Below, piece after piece: positions 35,916 through 45,158 of a stretch of DNA of 64,000 nt (its first letter is position 1; every line of letters begins with the position of its first letter). Location of the stretch: the NCBI RefSeq assembly GCF_012584455.1, contig NZ_JABAEB010000006.1, forward strand, positions 306,181 through 370,180. Reading direction: 5' to 3'. A program made the translations under genes and the position numbers. The notes under the pieces were generated by a model. The model did no database searches and had not been told where the DNA came from. It worked only from the letters and a program-made list of their open reading frames with translations. The DNA is from Shewanella oncorhynchi. Its GTDB lineage: Bacteria > Pseudomonadota > Gammaproteobacteria > Enterobacterales > Shewanellaceae.

Positions 35916-38231
35916 ATGTTAGAAAAACTGGTCAACGGATTTGAGTCATTTTTGTTTCGCAATCGCGCATGGGTCGTCGGCATTTTTGTGTTTTTGACGT
36001 TGTTTTTTGGCTATCAGGCCAGTCAACTCAAAATGGATGCGGCTTTTATTAAAAATATTCCACTGCAGCACAGTTATATGCAGACCTACCTGAAACACCA
36101 AAAAGATTTTGGTGGTGCCAACAGCATCATGGTGGCGGTTGAGGATACCAGCGGTAATATTTTTAATGCTAACTATTTTGATACCTTAAAAAACGTGCAT
36201 GATCAGCTGTTTTTTATTCCAGGGGTTGACCGTGCGCAGGTGAAATCAATTTTTTCGCCTTCCACTCGTTTTACGGAAGTCGTTGAGGATGGTTTTGCTG
36301 GCGGGCCAGTTATTCCAGCGGATTTTTCAACTTCAGTGTCTGGGTTAGAAACGGTTCGCGATAATATTGAAAAAGCAGGGATTGTCGGCCGATTGATTGC
36401 TAACGATTACAGTGCGGCTATGGTGTCGGCTCAATTAATGGATTTTGATCCACAGACGGGTAAACCGCTTGATACCATTGCTTTTGCTGCACAATTAGAA
36501 AAAGAGCTTAGGGGCAAGTTCGAAACCGATAAGGTTAAAATTCACATCATAGGTTTCGCCAAAATGGCCGGGGATGTGGCTGATGGCGCTAAGGGCGTGT
36601 TGCTGTTCTTCGTGATCGCGATTTTGGTCACTGCCATCATGGTTTACCTCTTTTCTAAATCCATCATCTTGACCATGCTGCCACTGGTCTGCAGTTTAAC
36701 GGCTGTGGTCTGGCAGCTTGGTTTATTGACTGTGATAGGTTTCGGTCTCGATCCTATGTCGATTCTGGTACCGTTTTTAGTCTTCGCCATCGGTGTGAGC
36801 CACGGGGTGCAGATCATCAACGCTGTACGGCGCCGAGTGCTCGACGGGCAAACGACAAAAGCGGCTTCGGCGTCGGCATTTCGTAGTTTATTAGTGCCGG
36901 GTGGTGTGGCATTACTGTCTGATACTGTTGGTTTTGTTACCCTGTTATTTATCGATATTGGGATTATTCGCGAACTGGCGATTTCCGCCTCGCTCGGTGT
37001 TGGCGTGATCATTTTCACTAACCTTATCCTGTTGCCTTTGGTGATTTCTTTTAATGAAATCAAAGTCAATAAACACGCAGAACCGACCGCTGAAGAAGTG
37101 CGAACTGAGGCTATTTGGCGCTTCATGGCGCGTTTTGCGACGCCTAAATATGCTGTGGTAGTCATTATTGCCACTGTGGTGTTGTATTTTGTGGGTCTGC
37201 AACAAGCCAATCAGATGAAGATTGGTGATCTACAGGGCGGCGCGCCAGCGTTACATCAAGATTCGCGTTATAACCTCGATACCTTCTTCATCACCGATCA
37301 TTTTTCTATCACCACAGATGTGATGACTGTGATTGTTGAGGCAGCACCTGAAGCCTGTACTTACCACGATGTGCTCACTCAAATTGATCAGTTTGAATGG
37401 TTAGTACGCAATACCCCTGGGGTGGAGTCGACTGTGAGCCTGGCGTCTGTCGCTAAAAAAGTGAATGCAGGCTTCAACGAAGGTAATCCAAGATGGGAAG
37501 TGTTGCCGCGTACAACGGCGAGCTTAGTACAGGCCATTGGCCAAATTCCCACAACTTCAGGTTTATTAAATGGCGATTGTTCTGTCATGCCTGTGTATCT
37601 GTTTATGAAAGATCACAAGGCCGAAACCATAGAAACTGTGGTCGCTAAGGTCAAAGCCGTCGCCGCGAAAATGGACAACGAGAAGTTGCAGTTTAAACTG
37701 GCGTCGGGTCCTGTGGGTGTAATGGCAGCGACTAACGAAGCGGTGGCTGAGGCACAGTTACCTATGATGATATACGTCTATGGTGCCGTGTTTGTACTCT
37801 GCTTAATCAGTTTTAAATCTTTTAAAGCCACTGTGGCGGTCATTATTCCGTTATATGTCGTGTCGACACTGGCACAAGCCTTGATGACTCTGCTTGATAT
37901 TGGCTTAGCTGTCAGTACCTTACCTGTTATTGCACTGGGGGTTGGTATTGGTGTGGATTACGGTATTTATATCCTCTCGACTATGTCGTCTAAGCTATCA
38001 AATGGTATGCCAGTGCAACAGGCTTACTATGAGGCGTTGGTCGAACGGGGTAGTGCGGTGATCTTTACGGGTCTGACATTGGCGATTGGTGTGAGTACTT
38101 GGTTCTTCTCAGCACTTAAATTCCAAATGGACATGGGAATATTGTTAACATTCATGTTTGTGGTAAATATGCTCGGTGCCATAATTATCCTACCTGCATT
38201 GGCCGCCATTTTCTGGCGCCAACCTAAGTAG
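35916..38231 (+). CDS. RND-superfamily (MMPL-type) transporter
   Basis: This 771-residue protein has the RND plan: TM1 (about 18-35), a periplasmic loop, a block of five TMs, a second loop after about 420, and six further TMs. The second half carries the proton-relay Asp D681 in ALGVGIGVDYGIYI. At the equivalent place in the first half the sequence is AIGVSHGVQ (S295-H296), without an acidic residue. The loops are about 190 residues, shorter than in drug-efflux AcrB types, and fit the MMPL/hydrophobe exporter group. The outer-membrane barrel DUF1302 and the two periplasmic proteins upstream are probable partners. A terminator ends the cluster. Confidence 0.86.
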   Translation: MLEKLVNGFESFLFRNRAWVVGIFVFLTLFFGYQASQLKMDAAFIKNIPLQHSYMQTYLKHQKDFGGANSIMVAVEDTSGNIFNANYFDTLKNVHDQLFFIPGVDRAQVKSIFSPSTRFTEVVEDGFAGGPVIPADFSTSVSGLETVRDNIEKAGIVGRLIANDYSAAMVSAQLMDFDPQTGKPLDTIAFAAQLEKELRGKFETDKVKIHIIGFAKMAGDVADGAKGVLLFFVIAILVTAIMVYLFSKSIILTMLPLVCSLTAVVWQLGLLTVIGFGLDPMSILVPFLVFAIGVSHGVQIINAVRRRVLDGQTTKAASASAFRSLLVPGGVALLSDTVGFVTLLFIDIGIIRELAISASLGVGVIIFTNLILLPLVISFNEIKVNKHAEPTAEEVRTEAIWRFMARFATPKYAVVVIIATVVLYFVGLQQANQMKIGDLQGGAPALHQDSRYNLDTFFITDHFSITTDVMTVIVEAAPEACTYHDVLTQIDQFEWLVRNTPGVESTVSLASVAKKVNAGFNEGNPRWEVLPRTTASLVQAIGQIPTTSGLLNGDCSVMPVYLFMKDHKAETIETVVAKVKAVAAKMDNEKLQFKLASGPVGVMAATNEAVAEAQLPMMIYVYGAVFVLCLISFKSFKATVAVIIPLYVVSTLAQALMTLLDIGLAVSTLPVIALGVGIGVDYGIYILSTMSSKLSNGMPVQQAYYEALVERGSAVIFTGLTLAIGVSTWFFSALKFQMDMGILLTFMFVVNMLGAIIILPALAAIFWRQPK

Positions 38232-38238
38232 AGTCTAC

Positions 38239-38266
38239 AAATGGGGAGCTAAGCTCCCCATTTACT
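38239..38266 (+). terminator. Terminator after the RND gene
   Basis: AATGGGGAGCTTAAGCTCCCCATT-type symmetry (ATGGGGAGCT / AGCTCCCCAT) is followed by TTTACTTTTG, 8 bp after the stop. It closes the DUF1302-RND cluster. Confidence 0.75.
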
Positions 38267-38399
38267 TTTGAATACTTAGTCTGCTTTATCGATTGTTTGG
38301 TCATTTGTCATTCCTTGTTTACGCCAATACTGGATTTCAAGAGGATGTACCACTAAAATTTTCCTCGAAATACAGCGGTTTTAGTAATAAACTTCGCGC

Positions 38400-38418
38400 G
38401 ACGATCTAGATCACATTA
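38400..38418. promoter_or_regulatory. Possible CRP site upstream of the NAD-GDH gene
   Basis: GATCTAGATCACATT matches the right half and centre of the CRP consensus exactly. The left TGTGA half is poor (GACGA). It lies about 80 bp before the start codon. Catabolite control of amino-acid catabolism would make sense, but the half-site mismatch leaves this weak. Confidence 0.3.
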
Positions 38419-38495
38419 ATTTATCTGCGATTGTTAAGCCGAAGCATCCAAATAATGAAAAAAGCGCTGCCATAGACGCTTAAGGAAACAGCAAC

Positions 38496-41400
38496 ATGGC
38501 CTTGAAAGATGCAATGCCTTCAGTACTACTTGAAAATGTAGTCAGTTTAATTCACGCTAAAGTCCCTAATTCACAAGCCAAGCAAGTTGAACAGTTCGCC
38601 ACCTGCCTTTATGCCCACATGTCGAAAGACGATCTCAATGCGCGTAATGACAGTGATTTATACGGTGCGGTTCTCAGTTTATGGAACGCCCTGAACAAAA
38701 CACCAAAAGGTAACACTCATCTGAGAGTGTTCAATCCTAGCCAAGCCAAACACGGCTGGCAATCTACTCACTCGATCATTGAAGTTATCCAACCTGACAT
38801 GCCATTCTTGGTCGATTCAGTTGGTATGGCATTGAATCGTATGGGTATTACTGCTCACATGATGTTGCACACTCCACTGGCGATTGAGCGTTCAGAAAGT
38901 GGTGTGACGAATGTTACTTATCTTAATAAAAGCCCTGAAAGCACTGAGCATGTCGCCGTATTTTTGATTGAAATTGACCGTCAAAGCAGCACGGTCGATA
39001 TCAAAGCATTAGAGCGCGAAATTCAGTCTGTGCTTGCCGATGTCGCTTCATCAGTCAACGACTGGGAAGTCATGTCTGCCAAGTTGGCTGAGATGATTAA
39101 GGAATTGCCAAAACGTCCGTTCCCGGGCGATAAGCAAGAGTTAGAAGAAGCGATTAACTTCCTGACTTACTTGAATAATCATCACTTTACGCTATTAGGT
39201 TACCGTCAATACGATTTGAAACGTGTCGAAGGTGACGTTGAGTTAGTGCCTAATATCGCCTCTAGTTTAGGTTTGATGAACAAGCACACTAAAGCACAAC
39301 CTGAGCAAGGTTTGTTGTTATCTAGCTTCTCCGATAGTGCCCGCAAAGAAGCCTTAGATCACAGCTTACTGATCCTCACTAAGAGCAGTGCTAAGAGCCG
39401 TGTACATCGTCCAGCTTATGTCGATTATATCGGTATTAAGCGTTTCGATAAGAAAGGCAATGTGATTGGCGAAGATAGATTTATCGGTTTATATGCGTCA
39501 AACCTTTATAACCGTAGCCCACGTGAGATCCCACTGCTGAATGAAAAAGTGCAGCGTGTGTTAGATCGTTCAGGCTTGACCCCACGTTCACACGACTATA
39601 AAGCCCTGCTAAACATCCTTGAGAATTTACCTCGTGACGAGCTAATTCAAGCCAATGTTGATGATTTATCGCACATGGCCCATGGCGTGTTAGAAATGCA
39701 AGACAGAGACAAGCTGAAACTCTTTGTACGCAAAGATGGCTTTGGCCGTTTCTTATCCTGTTTAGTGTACGTTTCTAAGGATCGTTACAACACTAAACTC
39801 CGCCAAGATACTCAACGTATTCTGGCCCAGCACTTTAACAGCAAAGAAGATGTAGAGTTTACGACTTATTTCTCCGAGTCGACGCTAGCCCGCACTCACT
39901 ACATAGTCAAAGTTGATAACAATAATATGGATGTAGATGTGGCTGCCATAGAGAACAACTTAATAGAAGCGGCACGTTCGTGGGAAGATAAGTTAAGCAC
40001 TGCGCTTAACAGTGCACTCGGCGAAGAAGCTGGCACTCATCTGACTAAGCGTTATTTCAATGCGTTTGAGCAAAGCTATAAAGAAGACGTATTGCCAAGT
40101 TCTGCCGTCGTCGACATGCAACAGCTCGAAGCACTGGATGACGAACACAAGCTCGGCATGTTGTTCTATCAACCGCAGGAAGCGGCGCTGAACGACAATA
40201 AAGTGCGTTTAAAGCTATTCCATAAAGATGAGCCTATTCATCTTTCTGACGTGCTGCCAATGCTCGAAAACTTTGGTCTGCGCGTGATCAACGAGCGTCC
40301 ATATGAAGTCACTACTTCAGACGGTTCTACCTTCTGGATCTTAGACTTCTTGATGACAGTTAAAGTCGTCAACACAGATAACATCGCTGATAGCCAAGAC
40401 AGATTCCAAACTGCACTGTCACAAGTGTGGCAAAAGAAGTTAGAAGATGACGGCTTCAACCGCATTATTCTGGCGTCAGGTTTAACGGGCCGTGAAGTCT
40501 CGGTATTGCGCGCGTATGCGAAATACATGCGTCAAATCGATGCGACTTTCAGTCAGTCATATATTGAAGAAACCTTCGGTCGTTACCCACAAATCGCTGA
40601 TTTGTTGGTGAAGATGTTCATCCGTAAATTTAACCCTAAACTGAAAACCCGTACTCTGGGTAAGTTTTTGGAGCAGATCAATTTACGTTTAGACGAAGTG
40701 TCTAGCTTAGATGATGACCGTATTATTCGTCGTTATTTAGACTTGATTAACGCCACTCTGCGTACCAACTTCTACCAACTGGATGCCAAAGGCGAATCTA
40801 AGAGTTATATCTCGTTTAAATTCATGCCTTCACTGATCCCTGAAATGCCACGTCCACTGCCGAAATTCGAAATATTCGTTTATTCGCCACGGGTTGAAGG
40901 TGTGCATTTACGTTACGGTAAAGTGGCTCGTGGTGGTCTGCGTTGGTCAGATCGTCGTGAAGACTTCCGTACCGAAGTATTGGGTTTGGTAAAAGCACAG
41001 CAAGTGAAAAACACTGTGATTGTGCCTGTGGGTGCTAAAGGTGGCTTTGTTTGTAAACAATTGCCAACGGAAGGCGGCCGTGAAGCTTTCTTCACCGAAG
41101 GTCAAGAATGTTACCGCATCTTTATCCGTGCCTTGCTCGATATTACCGATAACATTTTGAACGGTGAAATCGTCCATCCATTGGATGTGGTTCGTCACGA
41201 TGAAGATGACCCATATTTAGTGGTAGCAGCCGATAAAGGCACAGCGACATTCTCTGATATCGCGAACTCGATTTCCCTCGAATACCGCTTCTGGCTCGGT
41301 GATGCATTCGCATCGGGTGGCAGCAACGGTTATGACCATAAGAAAATGGGTATTACGGCCAAAGGCGGCTGGGAATCGGTTAAGCGTCATTTCCGCGAAG

Positions 41401-43340
41401 TCGGTATTGATTGCCAAACTACAGACTTTACCTGTTTAGGTATAGGTGACATGGCGGGCGACGTATTCGGTAACGGTATGTTGTTGTCTAAGCACACTAA
41501 ACTGGTTGCAGCCTTTAACCACATGCATATCTTTATCGATCCAAATCCGGATACGGCATTAAGTTATGATGAACGGGCGCGTTTATTCGCTCTGCCACGT
41601 TCAAGCTGGGAAGACTACAGCAGCAAGTTGATTTCTAAAGGTGGCGGTATTTTCCTCCGTTCATCTAAATCCATTCCATTATCGGCAGAGATGAAGCAAA
41701 TGTTGGCCACAGAGAAAACCTCTATGACCCCAACTGAGCTGATGAAAGAACTGTTGAAAATGCCAGTGGATTTGATCTGGAACGGCGGTATCGGTACGTA
41801 TGTGAAATCTTCACGTGAAACCCACGCTGAAGTCGGCGATCGTGCCAACGATGCTCTACGTGTCAACGGTGGCGAACTGCGCGCTAAGATAGTCGGCGAG
41901 GGCGGTAACTTAGGTTGTACTCAGTTAGGTCGTATTGAATATGCGTCTAATGGCGGTCGCATCAACACTGACTTCGTGGATAACGTTGGTGGTGTGGACT
42001 GTTCCGACAACGAAGTGAACATCAAGATTTTGCTGAACGCTATGGTGACTGAAGGTGAACTGACGCTTAAGCAGCGTAACCGTTTACTGGAAGAAATGAC
42101 TGAAGAAGTCGGCCAAATCGTACTACAAGACTGTAAAGATCAAACTCGTACTATCTCCGTCACCCAAGTGCGTGGTGCTGAGCAGTTAAAAGAGCAGATC
42201 CGCTTTATCCAGTATCTGGAAAAAGAAGGCAAGTTAGACAGAGCGTTAGAGTTCTTACCGTCTGACGATGAGCTAGCTGAACGTTTAGCCAGTGGTCGTG
42301 CATTAACGCGCCCAGAGCTATCAGTATTGGTTGCTTATGCGAAAATGGTGCTGAAAGAGCAATTAGTGACGCCAGAAATCACTGAAGATACTCTGTTAAG
42401 CCAACTGCTTATCGCGTATTTCCCGAAAAAACTTCAGGAAAAATACAGCGACAAAATGGCAACCCATCCACTGCGTGGCGAAATCATTGCGACCTCACTC
42501 GCCAATGAACTCGTCAACGACATGGGCTTGAATTTTGTTCAACGTATGCAAGATGAGACTGGTGCCTCAGTTGCCGACGCGGCAATTTGTTACACTATGG
42601 CTCGCGAAGTATTTGGTTTAGCTGAATTAACTAAATCGATCACTGACTTAAACGGCATAGTTCCGGCTGTGGTTCAAGGTGAAATGCTGCATCAGTTACG
42701 CCGCAATATGCGTCGTGCTAGCCGCTGGTTCCTACGTCACCGTAACCGCTCTTGGAGCATCGAACAAACCGTTGCCTTCTTCAAACCGGTATTTGAACAA
42801 ATTAAAGATAATGTTCATTTATATCTGGTCGAAGAAGAAGCTAAAGGTATCCAATCTGAGATCAATGCTTTGGTCAAAGAAAACGTACCACAAGCTGTTG
42901 CAACGATTGTGGCTAACATGAGCACCTTGTTCTCTGCCTTAGACATTGCCCAAATTGCGCAAACAGAAGATAAGACAGTGGCATTAGTGGCTGAAACTTA
43001 CTTCAAACTCGGCGCCCGCGTTGAGCTGCACTGGTTCTTAGAACAGATCAGCGCTCAACCTGTAGCGAACCATTGGCAAGCACTGGCTCGTGCTGCCTTT
43101 AGGGAAGAGTTAGATTGGCAACAACGTGCATTGAGTTCAGTGGTCTTAAGAACCTGCAGTGCAACCTGTGATGCCGAAAGTGTGATTTCTCAGTGGATTG
43201 AGATAAATCAAGGCTTATTGGAAAGATGGTTCCATATGCTAGCTGACTTTAAAACGTCGCAAATCCATGAGTTTGCTAAGTTCTCTGTCGCCCTACGTGA
43301 ACTTAACCTTCTGATCCTTCATTGCGAAGGCCAAAAGTAA
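38496..43340 (+). CDS. NAD-dependent glutamate dehydrogenase, large (about 180 kDa) type
   Basis: The enzyme oxidatively deaminates glutamate to 2-oxoglutarate for catabolism. The 1614 residues fit the GDH-180 class known from Pseudomonas and Streptomyces. The long N-terminal half (about 1-730) holds ACT-like regulatory domains and helical modules. The catalytic centre begins near RGGLRWSDRREDFRTEVLGL at 812, with the substrate lysine region VPVGAKGGF at 844-851. The NAD-binding fold includes VGEGGNLGCTQLGR and FVDNVGGVDCSDNE. A C-terminal helical domain (about 1260-1614) is specific to this class. The gene stands alone between terminators. It follows pepN-DUF2835 directly in Vibrio, from memory. 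Confidence 0.93.
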   Translation: MALKDAMPSVLLENVVSLIHAKVPNSQAKQVEQFATCLYAHMSKDDLNARNDSDLYGAVLSLWNALNKTPKGNTHLRVFNPSQAKHGWQSTHSIIEVIQPDMPFLVDSVGMALNRMGITAHMMLHTPLAIERSESGVTNVTYLNKSPESTEHVAVFLIEIDRQSSTVDIKALEREIQSVLADVASSVNDWEVMSAKLAEMIKELPKRPFPGDKQELEEAINFLTYLNNHHFTLLGYRQYDLKRVEGDVELVPNIASSLGLMNKHTKAQPEQGLLLSSFSDSARKEALDHSLLILTKSSAKSRVHRPAYVDYIGIKRFDKKGNVIGEDRFIGLYASNLYNRSPREIPLLNEKVQRVLDRSGLTPRSHDYKALLNILENLPRDELIQANVDDLSHMAHGVLEMQDRDKLKLFVRKDGFGRFLSCLVYVSKDRYNTKLRQDTQRILAQHFNSKEDVEFTTYFSESTLARTHYIVKVDNNNMDVDVAAIENNLIEAARSWEDKLSTALNSALGEEAGTHLTKRYFNAFEQSYKEDVLPSSAVVDMQQLEALDDEHKLGMLFYQPQEAALNDNKVRLKLFHKDEPIHLSDVLPMLENFGLRVINERPYEVTTSDGSTFWILDFLMTVKVVNTDNIADSQDRFQTALSQVWQKKLEDDGFNRIILASGLTGREVSVLRAYAKYMRQIDATFSQSYIEETFGRYPQIADLLVKMFIRKFNPKLKTRTLGKFLEQINLRLDEVSSLDDDRIIRRYLDLINATLRTNFYQLDAKGESKSYISFKFMPSLIPEMPRPLPKFEIFVYSPRVEGVHLRYGKVARGGLRWSDRREDFRTEVLGLVKAQQVKNTVIVPVGAKGGFVCKQLPTEGGREAFFTEGQECYRIFIRALLDITDNILNGEIVHPLDVVRHDEDDPYLVVAADKGTATFSDIANSISLEYRFWLGDAFASGGSNGYDHKKMGITAKGGWESVKRHFREVGIDCQTTDFTCLGIGDMAGDVFGNGMLLSKHTKLVAAFNHMHIFIDPNPDTALSYDERARLFALPRSSWEDYSSKLISKGGGIFLRSSKSIPLSAEMKQMLATEKTSMTPTELMKELLKMPVDLIWNGGIGTYVKSSRETHAEVGDRANDALRVNGGELRAKIVGEGGNLGCTQLGRIEYASNGGRINTDFVDNVGGVDCSDNEVNIKILLNAMVTEGELTLKQRNRLLEEMTEEVGQIVLQDCKDQTRTISVTQVRGAEQLKEQIRFIQYLEKEGKLDRALEFLPSDDELAERLASGRALTRPELSVLVAYAKMVLKEQLVTPEITEDTLLSQLLIAYFPKKLQEKYSDKMATHPLRGEIIATSLANELVNDMGLNFVQRMQDETGASVADAAICYTMAREVFGLAELTKSITDLNGIVPAVVQGEMLHQLRRNMRRASRWFLRHRNRSWSIEQTVAFFKPVFEQIKDNVHLYLVEEEAKGIQSEINALVKENVPQAVATIVANMSTLFSALDIAQIAQTEDKTVALVAETYFKLGARVELHWFLEQISAQPVANHWQALARAAFREELDWQQRALSSVVLRTCSATCDAESVISQWIEINQGLLERWFHMLADFKTSQIHEFAKFSVALRELNLLILHCEGQK

Positions 43341-43360
43341 ACTTATTATAACAATCAGAA

Positions 43361-43387
43361 GCCCTGGCGATCGCCGGGGCTTTTTTT
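43361..43387 (+). terminator. Terminator after the NAD-GDH gene
   Basis: GCCCTGGCGA and TCGCCGGGGC form a GC-rich stem followed by seven Ts. It ends 17 bp before the pyrD start. Confidence 0.88.
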
Positions 43388-43403
43388 AGGTCGAGGAAAG
43401 TAC

Positions 43404-44423
43404 ATGTTTTATAAAATCGCACAGAAAGTCATGTTTCAGATGGATCCTGAGCGAGCTCACCATCTTGCTATAGGCAGTTTAAAAGTGACCGCCAATAGCC
43501 CGTTAACATGTCTATATGGACAAACGATTGCACCCGCTCCTGTCAGCTTTATGGGGTTGACCTTTCCTAACCCAGTGGGACTCGCTGCCGGTATGGACAA
43601 GGACGGCGAATCGATTGATGCCTTTCATGCGATGGGATTTGGTCATATTGAAGTGGGTACAGTTACCCCAAGACCACAGCCTGGTAACGATTTACCCCGT
43701 CTATTTAGATTAAAGCCTGCCAAAGGCATCATTAATCGCATGGGGTTTAATAATAAGGGTGTCGATAATCTGGTCAAAAATTTGATCGCTAAAAAGACCA
43801 ATATCATGGTTGGCGTCAATATTGGCAAAAATAAAGACACGCCAGTAGAACAAGGTAAAGACGATTATTTGATCTGCATGGATAAAGTTTATCTCCATGC
43901 GGCTTATATTGCGGTGAATATTTCATCACCCAATACCCCAGGATTACGATCGCTACAATATGGCGATCTATTAGATGAATTATTGAGCGCAATTAAAACC
44001 AAGCAACTTGAGCTGGCCGAAAAGCATAAAAAATACGTGCCCATCGCGCTTAAAATTGCTCCAGATTTAACCATCGAAGAAATTGAAAATATCGCGCAAG
44101 CTTTGATTAAAAACAAATTTGATGGCGCAATTGCGACCAATACCACTTTAACACGTGATGGTGTTAGCGGTCTTGCCAACGCCAATGAAAGCGGCGGCTT
44201 AAGTGGCAAACCTTTAACTGAGCTGTCTACTAAAGTGATTAAGCAATTGGCAATTTGTTTGAAAGGGCAGATCCCGATCATAGGTGTGGGCGGTATTAAT
44301 AGCGCTGAAGATGCCTTAGCCAAATTCGATGCGGGCGCCACTATGGTTCAGATTTATTCAGGTTTTATTTATCAAGGTCCGAAGTTAATTAAAGAAATAG
44401 TGAATGCATACCGCTTGAAATAA
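43404..44423 (+). CDS. pyrD: Dihydroorotate dehydrogenase (quinone), class 2
   Basis: PyrD oxidises dihydroorotate to orotate with quinone as acceptor, at the inner membrane. The 339 residues match the E. coli enzyme (336). An amphipathic N-terminus [20 protein letters not shown] for membrane contact precedes the FMN barrel. Visible sites are [15 protein letters not shown], the RMGFNNKG region, [11 protein letters not shown] with the class-2 catalytic serine S175, IATNTTLTR, and [12 protein letters not shown] with [11 protein letters not shown] for FMN phosphate. zapC follows after 200 bp, as in E. coli. Confidence 0.97.
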   Translation: MFYKIAQKVMFQMDPERAHHLAIGSLKVTANSPLTCLYGQTIAPAPVSFMGLTFPNPVGLAAGMDKDGESIDAFHAMGFGHIEVGTVTPRPQPGNDLPRLFRLKPAKGIINRMGFNNKGVDNLVKNLIAKKTNIMVGVNIGKNKDTPVEQGKDDYLICMDKVYLHAAYIAVNISSPNTPGLRSLQYGDLLDELLSAIKTKQLELAEKHKKYVPIALKIAPDLTIEEIENIAQALIKNKFDGAIATNTTLTRDGVSGLANANESGGLSGKPLTELSTKVIKQLAICLKGQIPIIGVGGINSAEDALAKFDAGATMVQIYSGFIYQGPKLIKEIVNAYRLK

Positions 44424-44424
44424 T

Positions 44425-44521
44425 GATCTTAGGATTAATATAACGATCTAAAATAAGATCTTATCCTTTAACAGCGATCTAAAATGATCCCTAGATCGCT
44501 GTTAAGATCTTACAATAGATC
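44425..44521. promoter_or_regulatory. Cluster of eight GATC sites between pyrD and zapC
   Basis: GATC occurs at 44425, 44445, 44457, 44476, 44486, 44494, 44506 and 44518: eight sites in 97 bp, where under one is expected. A perfect 12-bp inverted repeat (AACAGCGATCTA / TAGATCGCTGTT, 44470-44503) lies inside. The two AAGATCTTA copies at about 44455 and 44504 flank it. Dense GATC tracts are the substrate of Dam and, in E. coli, of SeqA. Function here is unknown. Confidence 0.6.
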
Positions 44522-44624
44522 GACTAAGTAACTGTTAAATAATTTGTATTTTATTATTTTTTATTTTGATATTGGATAAAATATCTACTATTATGTCCCA
44601 GTGTTCAAATATTGGGTCACCGTT

Positions 44625-45158
44625 ATGTTATTAATGCCGCAAAAAGATTGGCAATGGAAATATAACGATTCGTATGGTGTATTAGGCGTATCGTTAGGTT
44701 CCGAGATAGAATTTCTGACGTCTTATAAAGCAAAATTACTCATTCCAGATGCCTTATCAAGCATGGAGTTTAATATTGCGCACGCCAAATTCTATATGAG
44801 CTTACTCGATAGATTACCTAAAACCCTGTCTTTGTCCGATGCTGCAATTGTTCAAATTGCGCTCAATGCCACCGCAGCCCATTTTATGCTGACACCGCAA
44901 ATGCCTAAATCATGGTTTTTTGATACCAGTGATGTCTGTGTTTATAGCGATGTAGGTAAAGTCTTTGAACTTAAATGCCAAAAGCAAAGAGTGCTCGCCC
45001 TCGTGGTTGAAAATACCCTACAGTCCGCGCTAGTGATGTTATTGTCACCTGAATGTGTTTTGTCGGGTGCAAAAACTATGGTGCAGTTTGAAACCATCAA
45101 AGTGATGCATAATCGCTTACACCCACTACGTGCACAGCGCCACGTGGTTGCGGCATAG
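44625..45158 (+). CDS. zapC: Cell division protein ZapC
   Basis: ZapC is a cytoplasmic FtsZ-ring stabiliser. Starting at ATG 44625 gives 177 residues, and MLLMPQKDWQWKY aligns with the E. coli N-terminus (Trp pair included). Other conserved parts are LTPQMPKSW in the middle and IKVMHNRLHP near the C-terminus. An in-frame upstream start at 44601 would add eight residues and does not fit. Position next to pyrD is conserved with E. coli. The 200-bp leader contains the GATC cluster, so the gene could be sensitive to DNA methylation state; that is speculation. Confidence 0.88.
   Translation: MLLMPQKDWQWKYNDSYGVLGVSLGSEIEFLTSYKAKLLIPDALSSMEFNIAHAKFYMSLLDRLPKTLSLSDAAIVQIALNATAAHFMLTPQMPKSWFFDTSDVCVYSDVGKVFELKCQKQRVLALVVENTLQSALVMLLSPECVLSGAKTMVQFETIKVMHNRLHPLRAQRHVVAA

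Noticed and set aside
36644..37210. 188-codon open frame on the minus strand inside the RND gene
   Set aside because: It lies wholly antisense to a strongly supported membrane-protein gene, and its composition is that of a shadow frame.
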